This document shows positions 35,099-46,225 of a DNA stretch of 64,000 nucleotides, in pieces. The stretch lies in the NCBI RefSeq assembly GCF_900176035.1, contig NZ_FWWT01000013.1, forward strand, positions 1-64,000, given 5' to 3'. The stretch comes from Desulfonispora thiosulfatigenes DSM 11270 (lineage in GTDB: Bacteria; Bacillota; Peptococcia; Peptococcales; Desulfonisporaceae). Position 1 is the first letter of the stretch, and each line of letters begins with the position of its first letter. A model generated the notes under the pieces. It had not been told where the DNA came from. It saw only the letters and a program-made list of their open reading frames with translations, and did no database searches. The position numbers and the translations under genes were made by a program.

Positions 35099-35452
35099 TT
35101 AAATATTTACAATTAAATCATCTATCATTGTAGTTAATTGTTCTATGTCAAACGGTTTTTCAATAAAGCCAGATATTTTTATGTCTTCAGAAATACTTAA
35201 ACGGTCATAGGCAGTCATTAAAATGGTTTCTGGATAGAATCCTAATTCATTTATTTTAACAATTGTTTCTAGTCCGCTCATCCCAGGTAACTTTAAATCT
35301 GTTATCACTAAATCAGGCTGCCAGTCTGTTATTATGTCTAGGGCCTCTCGTCCTGAAGCTGCATCCTTTAACTCATACTTATCTAGTGCTGCCATTAATA
35401 GTACCCTAATTCCAATTTGATCATCAATTATAAGAACTTTTTTATTAGTCAC
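35099..35452 (-). CDS. spo0F: Sporulation phosphorelay response regulator Spo0F
   Basis: Single receiver domain, 117 aa, without output domain. Phosphorylation residues are visible: Asp10/Asp11, acceptor Asp52 (VITDLKLPGMSG), Thr80 and Lys99 (FIEKPF). Spo0F is the phosphate relay intermediate in Bacillus; many clostridia lack a relay, so it could instead be a CheY-like or Spo0F-like stand-alone regulator. Position beside fba and a sigma-H-like promoter favour Spo0F. Confidence 0.88.
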   Translation of the reverse strand: MTNKKVLIIDDQIGIRVLLMAALDKYELKDAASGREALDIITDWQPDLVITDLKLPGMSGLETIVKINELGFYPETILMTAYDRLSISEDIKISGFIEKPFDIEQLTTMIDDLIVNI

Positions 35453-35484
35453 TGGTTACACTCCTAAAAACTCAATATAACATT

Positions 35485-35514
35485 ATATTCTGGTAAAGAA
35501 AAAAATATTCCTGC
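35485..35514 (-). promoter_or_regulatory. Sigma-H-like promoter of spo0F
   Basis: On the minus strand GCAGGAATA, 12 bp, CCAGAATAT, matching RNAGGAWWW-N11/12-RNNGAATWW at all but one defined position. Bacillus spo0F also has a sigma-H promoter. Confidence 0.6.
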
Positions 35515-35534
35515 TTATATTGAAAATTTTTATA

Positions 35535-36698
35535 TCATTGTACTTCCAAAGTTGATATTTCCTCATAACTACTTTGGCTAATTATCTCATTTTCCTTAAT
35601 ATACAATTTTGGAATAAGTGTGCTTAAGTTAGTTCTACGTGCAGTTAATTCTACGATATCCCCTATTTGTATATCTACTACATCTGTCACATCTAGCATG
35701 GTTAGTTGCATTCCTACCTTACCCACTACAGGTACCCTTTTGCCTTTGATATATCCATATGTTTTCATTCTTGGATGATTAATAAAACGTAAGAATGTTT
35801 TTGCTAAAATTTTAGTTAAATCAAGTATCTTTTTAGGGTGAGCAATTGGTTCTACTGAAAATCCATGATAAAAACCAATTGCTACTACAGCTATTTTAGA
35901 TTTCCTTTTTAATACATATATACGTTCATAACCCACAGAGTGACCTTTTTCTAATTGATTTAGATAGATAACTTTTGCTTTTAAACTCCAGGGATCTTGC
36001 ATCTTTCCAGAAAAAACTTGTCCCCCTTCATCTTGTCCATAAAGAATAGTTCCAGCTCTCACCATATCTAAATGCATTTTAGGATATTTAACCAAAGCAC
36101 TACTGTTACAAATATGCTTTAAGGGAATACTTACACCCTTTTCTGTTAATAATTTTATGGCTTTATTAAACTCTGAAAATTGTTTATCCACAAAAGATTT
36201 TTCTCTCCACATTGCTGTAGCTAAATGTGTGTATAATCCTTCGACTTCAATTTGAGGATTTTCTTTTAAAATATCTATGATCTCTGGAAGCTGCCCTACC
36301 TTTATGCCTGTTCTTCCTAAACCAGTTTCTACTTTTAAATGAACTTTTAACTCTATTTGTTTACCAACTATAAATTGAATCAATTCTAAATTATTTAATG
36401 TTATCGTTAAGTTATACCTTTTTGTGTATTCCAATTCTTCTTCTAAACAAGAACTAAAGATTAGTATTGGAACAAAAATTCCCGCCCTGCGTAACTTTAT
36501 GCCCTCTGATACTTCAGTTACTCCTAAATAATCTATGCCTTGTCTTTGTAATTCCCGAGAAGACTCGATTATTCCGTGTCCATAAGCATCTGCTTTTACG
36601 ACCCCTAGAATTTTAGTCTCGTCAGCTACAAAATTTCTCACTTCTAAAAAATTATTAGCTATTTTATCTAAATTAACTTCTACCCATTTATCCATCAT
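35535..36698 (-). CDS. alr: Alanine racemase
   Basis: PLP enzyme making D-alanine for peptidoglycan. 387 aa; VVKADAYGHG holds the PLP lysine (residue 35), and SVGYERIYV the catalytic tyrosine. Two adjacent ATGs; the second (36695) has the better spacing from GAGGTG. Spore-formers often carry a second Alr to limit alanine-triggered germination; which one this is cannot be told. Confidence 0.96.
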   Translation of the reverse strand: MMDKWVEVNLDKIANNFLEVRNFVADETKILGVVKADAYGHGIIESSRELQRQGIDYLGVTEVSEGIKLRRAGIFVPILIFSSCLEEELEYTKRYNLTITLNNLELIQFIVGKQIELKVHLKVETGLGRTGIKVGQLPEIIDILKENPQIEVEGLYTHLATAMWREKSFVDKQFSEFNKAIKLLTEKGVSIPLKHICNSSALVKYPKMHLDMVRAGTILYGQDEGGQVFSGKMQDPWSLKAKVIYLNQLEKGHSVGYERIYVLKRKSKIAVVAIGFYHGFSVEPIAHPKKILDLTKILAKTFLRFINHPRMKTYGYIKGKRVPVVGKVGMQLTMLDVTDVVDIQIGDIVELTARRTNLSTLIPKLYIKENEIISQSSYEEISTLEVQ

Positions 36699-36718
36699 GC
36701 CACCTCAAATAGGCTAGA

Positions 36719-37801
36719 TTACTTTTTTGTTTTCTTTTTAAAATTAATTAATTTACGAATTAACTTTTGATAAACTGGTTCAACTGTATGCCATAACCAA
36801 TAATAAAACTTGGAATAAACTAAATCATATTCTCCTATAAACTCTGTATAATCACCATTAAATCCTTTTTTAAACTTGAATAATCCATATAATGGATTGT
36901 CCTCACTTAAATAACCTGGTACACCTCTAAAGTCATATAAAGTGCAATTATTTTCTTTTGCCCATTTAATCATAGTCCATTGCAATAAATAGTTAGGCAT
37001 CACATTACGATACTGATTACTTGAAGCTCCATATAAATACCAAACCTTGTTCCCCATAATAAGTGCTAAAGTACCAGAGATATATTTACCTTCATACTCT
37101 GCCATGAAAAGTTTACCATAACCATTTTCAACAAGGTAATCCCACATGTCCTCAAAGTATTGATATGATCTTACTAAAAAATTATCCCGTTCACAAGTTT
37201 CTAATAATATTTCATAAAAATATTTTAAATCTTCTTTTTTACAATCTTCTTTAATAGTTACGCCTCTTTTTCCCGCTAATCTAATATTATATCTGGTCTT
37301 GCTATGCATGTTTTTCATTAAAGTTTCTTCATCTGGAGTAAGATCTAATCTAAAAACGAACTTAGGCTGGATTCCATCAAATCCTTCACCTTTTTCTGCT
37401 GATCTAAAACCTCTAGAAGTTAATAAATTTGCAAACTCAGTATTTTCAGCTGAAATATCAGGATCTACTTTAAAGAAAATAGCCTTATGTTCTTTCGCTA
37501 ACTTTTCTACTTCTTTTAACATAAAATCAAATACTTCTGTATCATCTATCTTAAATACAGGTCCTCTTGGAGCATAAAAAATGGCCTTTTTAAGACCTGG
37601 AATTATTCTTTTTAAAATAGAAATAGCAGCTATTGGTTTATCATTCTTTTCAATAATCAGCCTTAAAGGTTGCCAACCTGTCTTAGCCTTTATTTCGCCC
37701 CACTCATATGATTGTAAAATATGACCTTTGGGAATAGAAGCAATAAAATTATTAAAATAATCGTGCTCATTTTCCTTTATCAATCTGGCCTTCAAAATCA
37801 T
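36719..37801 (-). CDS. FemAB-family peptidoglycan bridge aminoacyltransferase
   Basis: 361-aa protein with two GNAT-like folds; family signatures LQSYEWGEIKAKTGW near the start and TRYNIRLAGKRGV in the middle, plus LYDFRGVPGYLSEDNPLYGLFKFKKGF at the end region (in two parts). Family members add amino acids from aminoacyl-tRNA to lipid II or resist wall stress. Acceptor and amino acid unknown. It lies 20 bp from alr, both concerned with cell wall. ATG 37801 with AAGGG 6 bp upstream; GTG 37804 is an alternative. Confidence 0.9.
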   Translation of the reverse strand: MILKARLIKENEHDYFNNFIASIPKGHILQSYEWGEIKAKTGWQPLRLIIEKNDKPIAAISILKRIIPGLKKAIFYAPRGPVFKIDDTEVFDFMLKEVEKLAKEHKAIFFKVDPDISAENTEFANLLTSRGFRSAEKGEGFDGIQPKFVFRLDLTPDEETLMKNMHSKTRYNIRLAGKRGVTIKEDCKKEDLKYFYEILLETCERDNFLVRSYQYFEDMWDYLVENGYGKLFMAEYEGKYISGTLALIMGNKVWYLYGASSNQYRNVMPNYLLQWTMIKWAKENNCTLYDFRGVPGYLSEDNPLYGLFKFKKGFNGDYTEFIGEYDLVYSKFYYWLWHTVEPVYQKLIRKLINFKKKTKK

Positions 37802-37912
37802 CACCAACCCTTGTGTTTTCTTCCTTTATCTTGCTATCTTTGTCAATACATCAACTAGACTATACCATAAATCATGATAAATTATAAATTATCTCAAACA
37901 ACATATATAAAA

Positions 37913-37941
37913 GTACCTCAAAGAGCTATTCTCTGAGGCAC
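37913..37941 (-). terminator. Terminator after pyrG
   Basis: Stem GTACCTCA / TGAGGCAC with one mismatch, 13-base loop, then TTTTATAT on the minus strand. Confidence 0.75.
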
Positions 37942-37959
37942 TTCTAAATTCCTTATCTA

Positions 37960-39600
<1,641 letters not shown>

Positions 39601-39628
39601 TCAAGAAATTCTCTGCAATTACTTTACA

Positions 39629-39657
39629 ATTTTATCTTTACAGACAAGTACTGTCAA
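39629..39657 (-). promoter_or_regulatory. pyrG promoter
   Basis: TTGACA (39657-39652) and TAAAAT (39634-39629) on the minus strand with a 17-bp spacer, about 60 bp before the start codon. Confidence 0.75.
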
Positions 39658-39753
39658 GAATAAAACTATTCCTAGAATATTCTAAATCTTGTTGGATATT
39701 TATCATTAATCAACTCTAAATAACTTCTTATATCTACTATTTTCCCCAAAATA

Positions 39754-39829
39754 AGAGACACCTATACTATATAAGGTGTCTCCACAATATATAAATGGTG
39801 TCTCACCTATACTATATAAGGTGTCTCCA
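39754..39829. repeat. Two exact 26-bp direct repeats with dyad symmetry
   Basis: CACCTATACTATATAAGG with GTGTCTCCA follows in both 39759-39784 and 39804-39829 (45-bp period). Each has ACACC/GGTGT-type arms; copy 1 is a full GAGACACC / GGTGTCTC palindrome. Between them is another GGTGTCTC. They fill the argS-pyrG gap. Confidence 0.9.
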
Positions 39830-39841
39830 ATCTTTATTAAA

Positions 39842-41515
39842 TTACATTCTTTCAGGTGCACTTACACCTAAAATAGTTAAAACATTTCTTAAGGTTATCC
39901 TTGTTGCATTAACTAAAGCCGTTCTACTAGTAGAGAGTGCTTTATCTTCTGATAATACTCTACAGCAATTATAAAAACTATGAAATGTACTTGCAAGGTC
40001 ATGTGCATAACGGGTTAATACATGAGGCTCGAGACTTTTTGCACCTTCTACTATTTCCACTGGAAAGTCTACAATTTTTCTAATTAAGTCTATTTCTGCT
40101 TTTTCTTTTAAAAGACTAAGATTAGCATTCTTTGCTTTTGGAAGCTCCTCACCTGTCATTTTTAAAATGCTACATATTCTTGCATGAGCATATTGAACAT
40201 AAAAAACAGGATTTTCATTAGAATTTTTCTTTGCTAAATCTAAATCAAATTCTAAGTGAGTATCAGGATTTCTCATCGTAAAGAAATAACGAGCTGCATC
40301 CTTACCTATTTCATCTATTAATTCACTTAAAGTTACGTATTGTCCTGTTCTTTTAGACATACGTACTATTTCTTCGCCTCTATATAAACGAACTAATTGC
40401 ATTAAAACTACTGTTAATCTATCTGAATCATATCCTATTGCTTCCATTGCACCTTTCATACGAGCTACATGTCCATGATGATCTGCTCCCCAAATATTGA
40501 CAACTTGGTCAAATCCTCTTAAGAATTTATCACGATGATATGCAATATCTGCTGCAAAATAAGTAGGTACTCCATTAGAGCGAATTAATACTTCATCTTT
40601 ATCATCAGTATTAAATTTACTTGATCTAAACCACATAGCACCTTCTTGTTCATATACTAAATCCTTTTGTTGTAATAACTCTACAACCTCTTTTATAGCC
40701 CCGGAATTGTGTAAAGCGCTTTCATAAAACCATATATCATAATTCACTCCAAAATCAGCTAAACCTTCTTTGATGCCGTTAACCTTTTCCTTTAAGCCAA
40801 GCTCAACTAAAATAGCCTGTCTTTCATTTGTATCTAATGATACTAGAGAATCCTTTTTATCTTTTATAATAGTTTTAACTGTGTCAATTATATCTACTCC
40901 ATGATATCCATCCTCTGGGAAAGGAACATCCTGCCCTAACTCTTGTAAATATCTTGCTTCTAATGACTTCCCAAAATTCTCGATTTGCTTTCCTGCATCA
41001 TTTATGTAGAATTCTTTTGTAACATTATAGCCTGCACAAGCTAACATGTTAGATAGGGAATCTCCTAAAGCTCCTCCACGGGCATTACCCATATGTAACA
41101 AACCTGTTGGATTAGCACTTACAAATTCAACTTGTATTTTCTTCCCTTTTCCATACTCACTGCATCCATATTTCTCATCTTGATCATCTACTACTTTTAA
41201 GCCTTCATATAACCAATTATTATTTAAATAAAAATTTATAAACCCTGGTCCTGCTATTTCTACCTTTTCTACAAATTCATTTTGGCCTATGTTTGCAACA
41301 ATAATATCTGCAATCTTTCTTGGACTCATTTTGGCTTCTTTAGCCATTAACATAGCTATATTGGCTGCAAAATTTCCATGGGTTTCTTCTCTAGGAACTT
41401 CCAGTACATAATTTGGAATGTCTTCATAAGATATTAGACCTTGTTCTTTTGCAGTAGCTAAAGAATTTTCTAATTGTTGTCCGAGACTATTTTTTACCTT
41501 TTCTACAATACTCAC
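39842..41515 (-). CDS. argS: Arginyl-tRNA synthetase
   Basis: Class I synthetase, 557 aa. HIGH-type motif HMGNARGGALGD, KMSKS-type RMSKRTG and the C-terminal DALR anticodon-binding domain (about 440-557) with LTRYAHDLASTFHSFYN are clear. The N-terminal Add-1 domain is complete. No T-box leader is visible upstream. Downstream lie unusual palindromic repeats in place of an ordinary terminator. Confidence 0.98.
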   Translation of the reverse strand: MSIVEKVKNSLGQQLENSLATAKEQGLISYEDIPNYVLEVPREETHGNFAANIAMLMAKEAKMSPRKIADIIVANIGQNEFVEKVEIAGPGFINFYLNNNWLYEGLKVVDDQDEKYGCSEYGKGKKIQVEFVSANPTGLLHMGNARGGALGDSLSNMLACAGYNVTKEFYINDAGKQIENFGKSLEARYLQELGQDVPFPEDGYHGVDIIDTVKTIIKDKKDSLVSLDTNERQAILVELGLKEKVNGIKEGLADFGVNYDIWFYESALHNSGAIKEVVELLQQKDLVYEQEGAMWFRSSKFNTDDKDEVLIRSNGVPTYFAADIAYHRDKFLRGFDQVVNIWGADHHGHVARMKGAMEAIGYDSDRLTVVLMQLVRLYRGEEIVRMSKRTGQYVTLSELIDEIGKDAARYFFTMRNPDTHLEFDLDLAKKNSNENPVFYVQYAHARICSILKMTGEELPKAKNANLSLLKEKAEIDLIRKIVDFPVEIVEGAKSLEPHVLTRYAHDLASTFHSFYNCCRVLSEDKALSTSRTALVNATRITLRNVLTILGVSAPERM

Positions 41516-41597
41516 AATCCTAACCTCGCTCGCTATTTATAATTATTCTTAGATTAATATCTTGCTTGTACCCTGTCAAGCTATGAAATAATATCTC

Positions 41598-42194
41598 TTA
41601 TAAATTCACTATAATTGGAACTAAAAATGGAACTAAAAATGTTAAAACTAAGCCATGAATAAAGGCAATTATGGCCATATCTGGACTAGTTGATTTTACT
41701 ATTATGGGTAGGGTTGTATCCATAGTGGTTGCTCCTCCTGGTGCTACTGCTGGAATCTTACCAAATTTTCTAGCTACAATGGGCACTAAGGCTAAGGCCA
41801 ATACTTCTCTGAAAATATTAGATAAAAATGCTATTGTCCCTATTTCTATACTCACCATTTTTTGTAGCATTACTCCTGATAGACTATACCAACCAAAACC
41901 AGCACCCACTGCCATAGCATGAATTGCATCCATCTTTAAAAAGAATCCTATAATAAAAGCACCTCCAAGGCTACCGATCACAGTTCCTAAAGGAATCAGC
42001 AATATTTTCCACCCTAGCTCTTTAAGTTTCTTCCAAATTGTCCTATTGCGTCCCAAATCAATCCCAACTACAAAAAGCAAAATGTTTAAAACTATTGTTG
42101 TAAACATATCTACACTGCCAACTAATTGAGATAAAAAACCTATTTTTCCTATTATAATACCCACAAATACAGAACTTATTATTACCCAGGTCAT
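41598..42194 (-). CDS. LysO-type lysine exporter, C-terminal half
   Basis: 198 aa, six predicted membrane segments. Matches the main DUF340/LysO domain with AVGAGFGWYSLSGVMLQK and ATTMDTTLPII, regions tied to transport in YbjE/LysO. In E. coli the two halves form one protein. Here the small N-terminal half is a separate gene that overlaps by 4 bp (ATGA). Substrate inferred from the family. Confidence 0.85.
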   Translation of the reverse strand: MTWVIISSVFVGIIIGKIGFLSQLVGSVDMFTTIVLNILLFVVGIDLGRNRTIWKKLKELGWKILLIPLGTVIGSLGGAFIIGFFLKMDAIHAMAVGAGFGWYSLSGVMLQKMVSIEIGTIAFLSNIFREVLALALVPIVARKFGKIPAVAPGGATTMDTTLPIIVKSTSPDMAIIAFIHGLVLTFLVPFLVPIIVNL

Positions 42195-42478
42195 TTTTTT
42201 TCTCCTTCTAAAATTTTACCTTGTAAAATCCATAATACAAAAACACTTCCTGCAATACTAGCAAAAGAAATAAAAAAGGCCTTAACCCCTAAAGTGCTTA
42301 AATTATTTACTATGTCTGGATTACTACCTATCCCTAATCCCATGGCAAAAAGCATTAAAATTAATCCTGTAACTATTATTTTATCAATACTTTCTTTAGA
42401 TATATAAGAAAAAAGTTTAAACCAACCTACTAACATACCCAGAATTAATGCACCTAAAATGCTCCACATATTGTTCAC
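42191..42478 (-). CDS. LysO-type lysine exporter, N-terminal half
   Basis: 95 aa with three membrane segments, corresponding to the first part of LysO (GLILMLFAMGLGIGSNPDI). Translationally coupled to the larger half through a 4-bp overlap. Separate N-terminal genes of this type occur in other Firmicutes, so the split need not be a defect. Short spacing and the same strand suggest one complex. Confidence 0.82.
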   Translation of the reverse strand: MNNMWSILGALILGMLVGWFKLFSYISKESIDKIIVTGLILMLFAMGLGIGSNPDIVNNLSTLGVKAFFISFASIAGSVFVLWILQGKILEGEKK

Positions 42479-42572
42479 CTCTTCTAACTCAAATTGCCAT
42501 TTTTATACGAAAATTAGCTTGAAAAATACTAACTTTTATTTTAACATATATTTTCTTTTCTGCACAAAAAAA

Positions 42573-42594
42573 AATGCTGCCCTCTGGCAGCATT
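42573..42594 (-). terminator. Strong terminator after ypeB
   Basis: Perfect stem AATGCTGCC / GGCAGCATT, loop CTCT, then T9 on the minus strand. It overlaps the ypeB stop. Confidence 0.93.
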
Positions 42595-43942
42595 AACGCA
42601 CTCGAACTGGAAATACCTCTGGTTTTGTTAATCTAACAATACGTTCATCTTCACCTGTTAATGCATTGACAAAGAGGATAAAGGTTTCCTCTTCGATACT
42701 ACCTCTTACATCATAAACTAAAATTTCCTTATCTTCAAATTCCCCCGGAATTACAGCTAACCTAATATTATTCACTTTAAAATTAGGATTCATCCCAGCT
42801 GTTACTTCTTCAGGAGACTTTTTAGGAGCTGGTAAATCTCTTTGGTGATGATAAGCTAAATAACTACTTTGATCAAAACTTGTTATTTGTCCATTATCTA
42901 AAGCTACTTGTACCTTTATCATATCAGTATATAATAATGTTTTGCCTTGATTAGGTACAAAGGTAAATACAGTAATATTTGTATCACTGTCTGTTTCTAC
43001 TCTTGTTATATCTTTTAAACCAATCTTATTTAAAAATTCAGTTGCTTTTTTAAGAGCCTCATCATCATTAATATTTACTTCTTTAATTGGTCTATCTACA
43101 TACAACTGAACTACATGCCCACCATTTTTAGAGACCTCTAAATAAGTAGGATTTTTATTGCCTTTTTTATAGGCTTTTATTCCAAAGGTCGCAATTTTAC
43201 CTTTATTTTCAAAAGCAACCTCAACCTTTTGTACTGGTCCATCATAGGCATTCATAAAGTTTGTAGCAGCTTCTAAAGCCTTTTCTTTAGTTATTCTTTT
43301 ACCTACTATCGGTTTTAATTCTGGCTCAATTTTTTGCACACCTTGGTCAAATTCTAACTCGGGAAAAGCTTTAACTTTATTTTCGATTTTAGTTAAACCA
43401 TCAACAATTTTATTATCAGTAAGCTCTTTTCCTTTAATAATTCCTTCTGTTTCTAAATCTACAAAGCTCAGGTTTTGATCAATTACCGATGCCTCTACTT
43501 CGTGTAATTCTTCTCCCATAATCTTTGATCTTTTATATAAATCTTGAATCTTAGCCCATTCCTTTTCAGTTAGTTCTTGTTTCTCTAAATTATTTTTCTG
43601 CAAAAGGTAATAGCTATATTCAGCAATATCTGATAACACTTTATCAGTACGATCTAGTTCAATCATAGCTACAGGAATACCACTTAAGTTATTTTGAGCT
43701 GAGAAGGACTGACGCCAAAGGTTAGTAAGACTAAACATAATTTGCTTAGGGCTTGAGCTAACTAATGTTTGAGCCAATTGAGAGTTAATAGAATCTATAC
43801 CCCAAACTAGTTCATGGAAGTTTTTCTGATATTGGATTTCTGTTCTTCTAACTAATTGTTCTTTATCTTGATATTGATTATAGCCGTAATAACCTACAGC
43901 TATAAAAGCAAGAAGTAATAAAGAAATTGCTGTTTTTCTCAC
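42593..43942 (-). CDS. ypeB: Spore germination protein YpeB
   Basis: 449 aa with an N-terminal membrane anchor (about 5-21), a helical region, and three PepSY-type repeats in the second half (for example KRITKEKALEAATNFMN). YpeB is needed for the placement and stability of the cortex hydrolase SleB in the spore. It lies 15 bp after sleB, as in other spore-formers. Confidence 0.95.
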   Translation of the reverse strand: MRKTAISLLLLAFIAVGYYGYNQYQDKEQLVRRTEIQYQKNFHELVWGIDSINSQLAQTLVSSSPKQIMFSLTNLWRQSFSAQNNLSGIPVAMIELDRTDKVLSDIAEYSYYLLQKNNLEKQELTEKEWAKIQDLYKRSKIMGEELHEVEASVIDQNLSFVDLETEGIIKGKELTDNKIVDGLTKIENKVKAFPELEFDQGVQKIEPELKPIVGKRITKEKALEAATNFMNAYDGPVQKVEVAFENKGKIATFGIKAYKKGNKNPTYLEVSKNGGHVVQLYVDRPIKEVNINDDEALKKATEFLNKIGLKDITRVETDSDTNITVFTFVPNQGKTLLYTDMIKVQVALDNGQITSFDQSSYLAYHHQRDLPAPKKSPEEVTAGMNPNFKVNNIRLAVIPGEFEDKEILVYDVRGSIEEETFILFVNALTGEDERIVRLTKPEVFPVRVR

Positions 43943-43957
43943 CTAATTCCCTCCTTT

Positions 43958-44662
43958 CTAATTTCCAAATACATGTTTACCAATAGTTAAACTTATTTTT
44001 CTAGACCAAATCCATTTAGACGTTGCTGTCACCGGATTCCAGTAATATAATGCTCCATATGTAGGATCATTCCCATTGAGAGCATCTCTAGCAGCCCTTA
44101 AGGCACTTGCAGTCGGAGGACTAAAGTATTGTCCATCTACTGCGGCAACAAAGGCACCTGGTTGAAAACAAACCCCGTAAACTGTGTTTGGAAACTTTTT
44201 GCTTTTCACCCTATTTAAAATTACTGCTCCTACCGCTACCTGACCAATATAAGGTTCTCCCCTAGCTTCTCCAGAAATCATTTTTGCTAAAACAGTAACA
44301 TCGTTACTACTAACCTTATTATTATTGCTAGTAGTATTTTGAGTTACTTTATTACCTGGTACAGCTTTATTTAAAGCTACCCATGTTTTATTACCTACTA
44401 TTCCATCATTATTTATCCCAAATCTACCTTGAAACCATTTAACTGACCTTTGAGTTTGCCACCCAAAATCTCCATCGACTTTACCATGATAATAGCCTAT
44501 TTTACTAAGCTTACTTTGAAGTAACCTAACATCATCACCTCTTGAACCATAAGTTAATGTACGGTAACCTATTACTTCCATGAAATCCATACCTACAAAA
44601 ACGACAAAGCTTGCTAACATTAAAATTAAAGCTATTGCCTTAATACCTTGGGGTCTTAGCAT
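43958..44662 (-). CDS. sleB: Spore cortex-lytic enzyme SleB
   Basis: Lytic transglycosylase that degrades spore cortex on germination. 234 aa from ATG 44662 (AGGAGGGAGG upstream): a hydrophobic export/anchor helix (about 8-24), PG_binding_1 domain (about 36-95, YGSRGDDVRLLQSKL), linker of Asn/Thr, then a Hydrolase_2 domain (about 130-234) with MISGEARGEP containing the catalytic Glu. Cotranscribed with its partner ypeB. Confidence 0.96.
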   Translation of the reverse strand: MLRPQGIKAIALILMLASFVVFVGMDFMEVIGYRTLTYGSRGDDVRLLQSKLSKIGYYHGKVDGDFGWQTQRSVKWFQGRFGINNDGIVGNKTWVALNKAVPGNKVTQNTTSNNNKVSSNDVTVLAKMISGEARGEPYIGQVAVGAVILNRVKSKKFPNTVYGVCFQPGAFVAAVDGQYFSPPTASALRAARDALNGNDPTYGALYYWNPVTATSKWIWSRKISLTIGKHVFGN

Positions 44663-44746
44663 GTATGTCCTCCCTCCTAAATTTATTTTCAAAATTATTG
44701 TTTCCTATATTCAAAAAAGTATCCCTTTAATTTTTGGAAATAAAAA

Positions 44747-44766
44747 AAATCACCTTCCGGTGATTT
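44747..44766 (-). terminator. Terminator after the Ppx/GppA gene
   Basis: Perfect stem AAATCACC / GGTGATTT, loop TTCC, followed by T8 on the minus strand. Confidence 0.9.
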
Positions 44767-44785
44767 AATATTTCCTTTAATTCAA

Positions 44786-45682
44786 TTAATGTGAAGGATA
44801 TTTACTTTTCTTATTTATAAACTCCTCCATTATTAGACCATGCATAAGGTCCTTTTCGCTTACACTAACTTCCTGGGCATTTAATAAATCCATGATATTT
44901 TTCAAAATAATTATCCCAAACGGTATAATATCTGCCCTTTTCGGTTGAAGTCCTTTGACATTCTTTCGTTCTTCTAACTCCATTTTACTTAAATCATAAT
45001 ATAACTTTTCTATAACAGCTAAGTTTAAAACAAAGCCTTGAATCAAATTCGGATCATACTTTTCTAGCCCTAACTGGATTGCTGCTAAACTAGTTATTGT
45101 TCCTCCCACTCCAATTAGTCGAAAATTCTTAGGGATGTCCATAATTAAAGGTTTTAAAACATGATTAACATTATCTATTTCTCTATTTTCTGCTAATCTT
45201 ACAGCTCCAACTTTAACGCTATTACAATTTAGCCGATTATTACTAAAAGAAACTAGTTCTGTGCTACCTCCTCCAATATCAACTACTAAATTATCTTTAT
45301 CATTAGAAATATCCTCATCACTAGTAGCGCCTATAAAACTTAAATATGCTTCTTTTTCTCCACTTATAACATCGACCTTTAAACTAGTTATGTCTTCAAT
45401 CATTTGCACTACCTGATCTCTATTGCTAGCATCCCTAACAGCACTTGTTGCAATTACTCTTATTTCCTGTACATCTAGGCTAAGGCACTTATCCTTATAA
45501 TTATTTAGGCAATCCAGTGTCCTTTGTAATACTTGGGTTTTGATTTCTAAATTTTTCCCTATTCCTTCGCCTATTCTTGTTGATTCTAATGTACTTAAAA
45601 CGGGTATTATTTCATTATTAATTATATCTGTAACTAAAAGTCTCGTACTATTAGTTCCAATATCTATGATAGCTACTCTCAT
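44786..45682 (-). CDS. ppx: Ppx/GppA-type exopolyphosphatase
   Basis: 298-aa ASKHA-fold phosphatase of the short (Ppx1/Ppx2-like) form without C-terminal HD domain. IDIGTNSTRLL and VDIGGGSTELV form the phosphate loops; GVGGTITSLAAI completes the site. Substrate polyphosphate or pppGpp; sequence does not decide. Separate terminators on both sides suggest a one-gene unit. Confidence 0.92.
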   Translation of the reverse strand: MRVAIIDIGTNSTRLLVTDIINNEIIPVLSTLESTRIGEGIGKNLEIKTQVLQRTLDCLNNYKDKCLSLDVQEIRVIATSAVRDASNRDQVVQMIEDITSLKVDVISGEKEAYLSFIGATSDEDISNDKDNLVVDIGGGSTELVSFSNNRLNCNSVKVGAVRLAENREIDNVNHVLKPLIMDIPKNFRLIGVGGTITSLAAIQLGLEKYDPNLIQGFVLNLAVIEKLYYDLSKMELEERKNVKGLQPKRADIIPFGIIILKNIMDLLNAQEVSVSEKDLMHGLIMEEFINKKSKYPSH

Positions 45683-45713
45683 ATATTTACTCCTTTATTA
45701 GAAAATAAAAAAA

Positions 45714-45732
45714 CACCCAAAACTTCTGGGTG
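45714..45732 (-). terminator. Terminator after yabR
   Basis: Stem CACCCA / TGGGTG plus flanking pairs, T7 on the minus strand, directly after the stop. Confidence 0.85.
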
Positions 45733-46158
45733 CTATCCTTTATTATTAGTTCTTTTTCTTTTAAAGTCATTTTTCAAATTTAAAGGCGCTAAACGTTCGC
45801 TACTATCTTTGAAAAATCTAGATATTTTATCCTCAAAGGTAACTTCTTTTGGTTGAAATGGTTTAGCTTTAGATTTAAAAGGCTTATTAGGCCTTGAGAA
45901 TTTTTCTGGTGGTTTTTCTGGTTTAGGAACTGCTTGTCTAATAGATAAGCCGATCTTGCCATTCTCATCGATGTTAATTACTTTAACCTTAACAGGATCT
46001 TGTTGTTTTAGAAAATCATTAACATCTTTTACATAACTATCAGCAACTTCAGAAATATGAACTAGGCCAGTAGCCCCCCCTGGAAGCTCAATAAAAGCTC
46101 CGAATTTGGTAATCTTTGAAACTACGCCCTCAATAATTTGCCCCTTTGTAATGGACAT
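45733..46158 (-). CDS. yabR: S1-domain RNA-binding protein YabR
   Basis: 141 aa: one S1 domain at about 1-75 (GQIIEGVVSKITKFGAFIELPGG, then GLVHISEVAD), followed by a basic, Pro/Lys-rich tail. Bacillus YabR has the same layout and position after divIC. Probably binds RNA or the ribosome. No catalytic domain. Confidence 0.93.
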   Translation of the reverse strand: MSITKGQIIEGVVSKITKFGAFIELPGGATGLVHISEVADSYVKDVNDFLKQQDPVKVKVINIDENGKIGLSIRQAVPKPEKPPEKFSRPNKPFKSKAKPFQPKEVTFEDKISRFFKDSSERLAPLNLKNDFKRKRTNNKG

Positions 46159-46225
46159 GCAGAATAATCCTCCTCAAATATAAAAAGTCATCTTATTATA
46201 TCTATTAAAAATACCCTTGTCAAGC

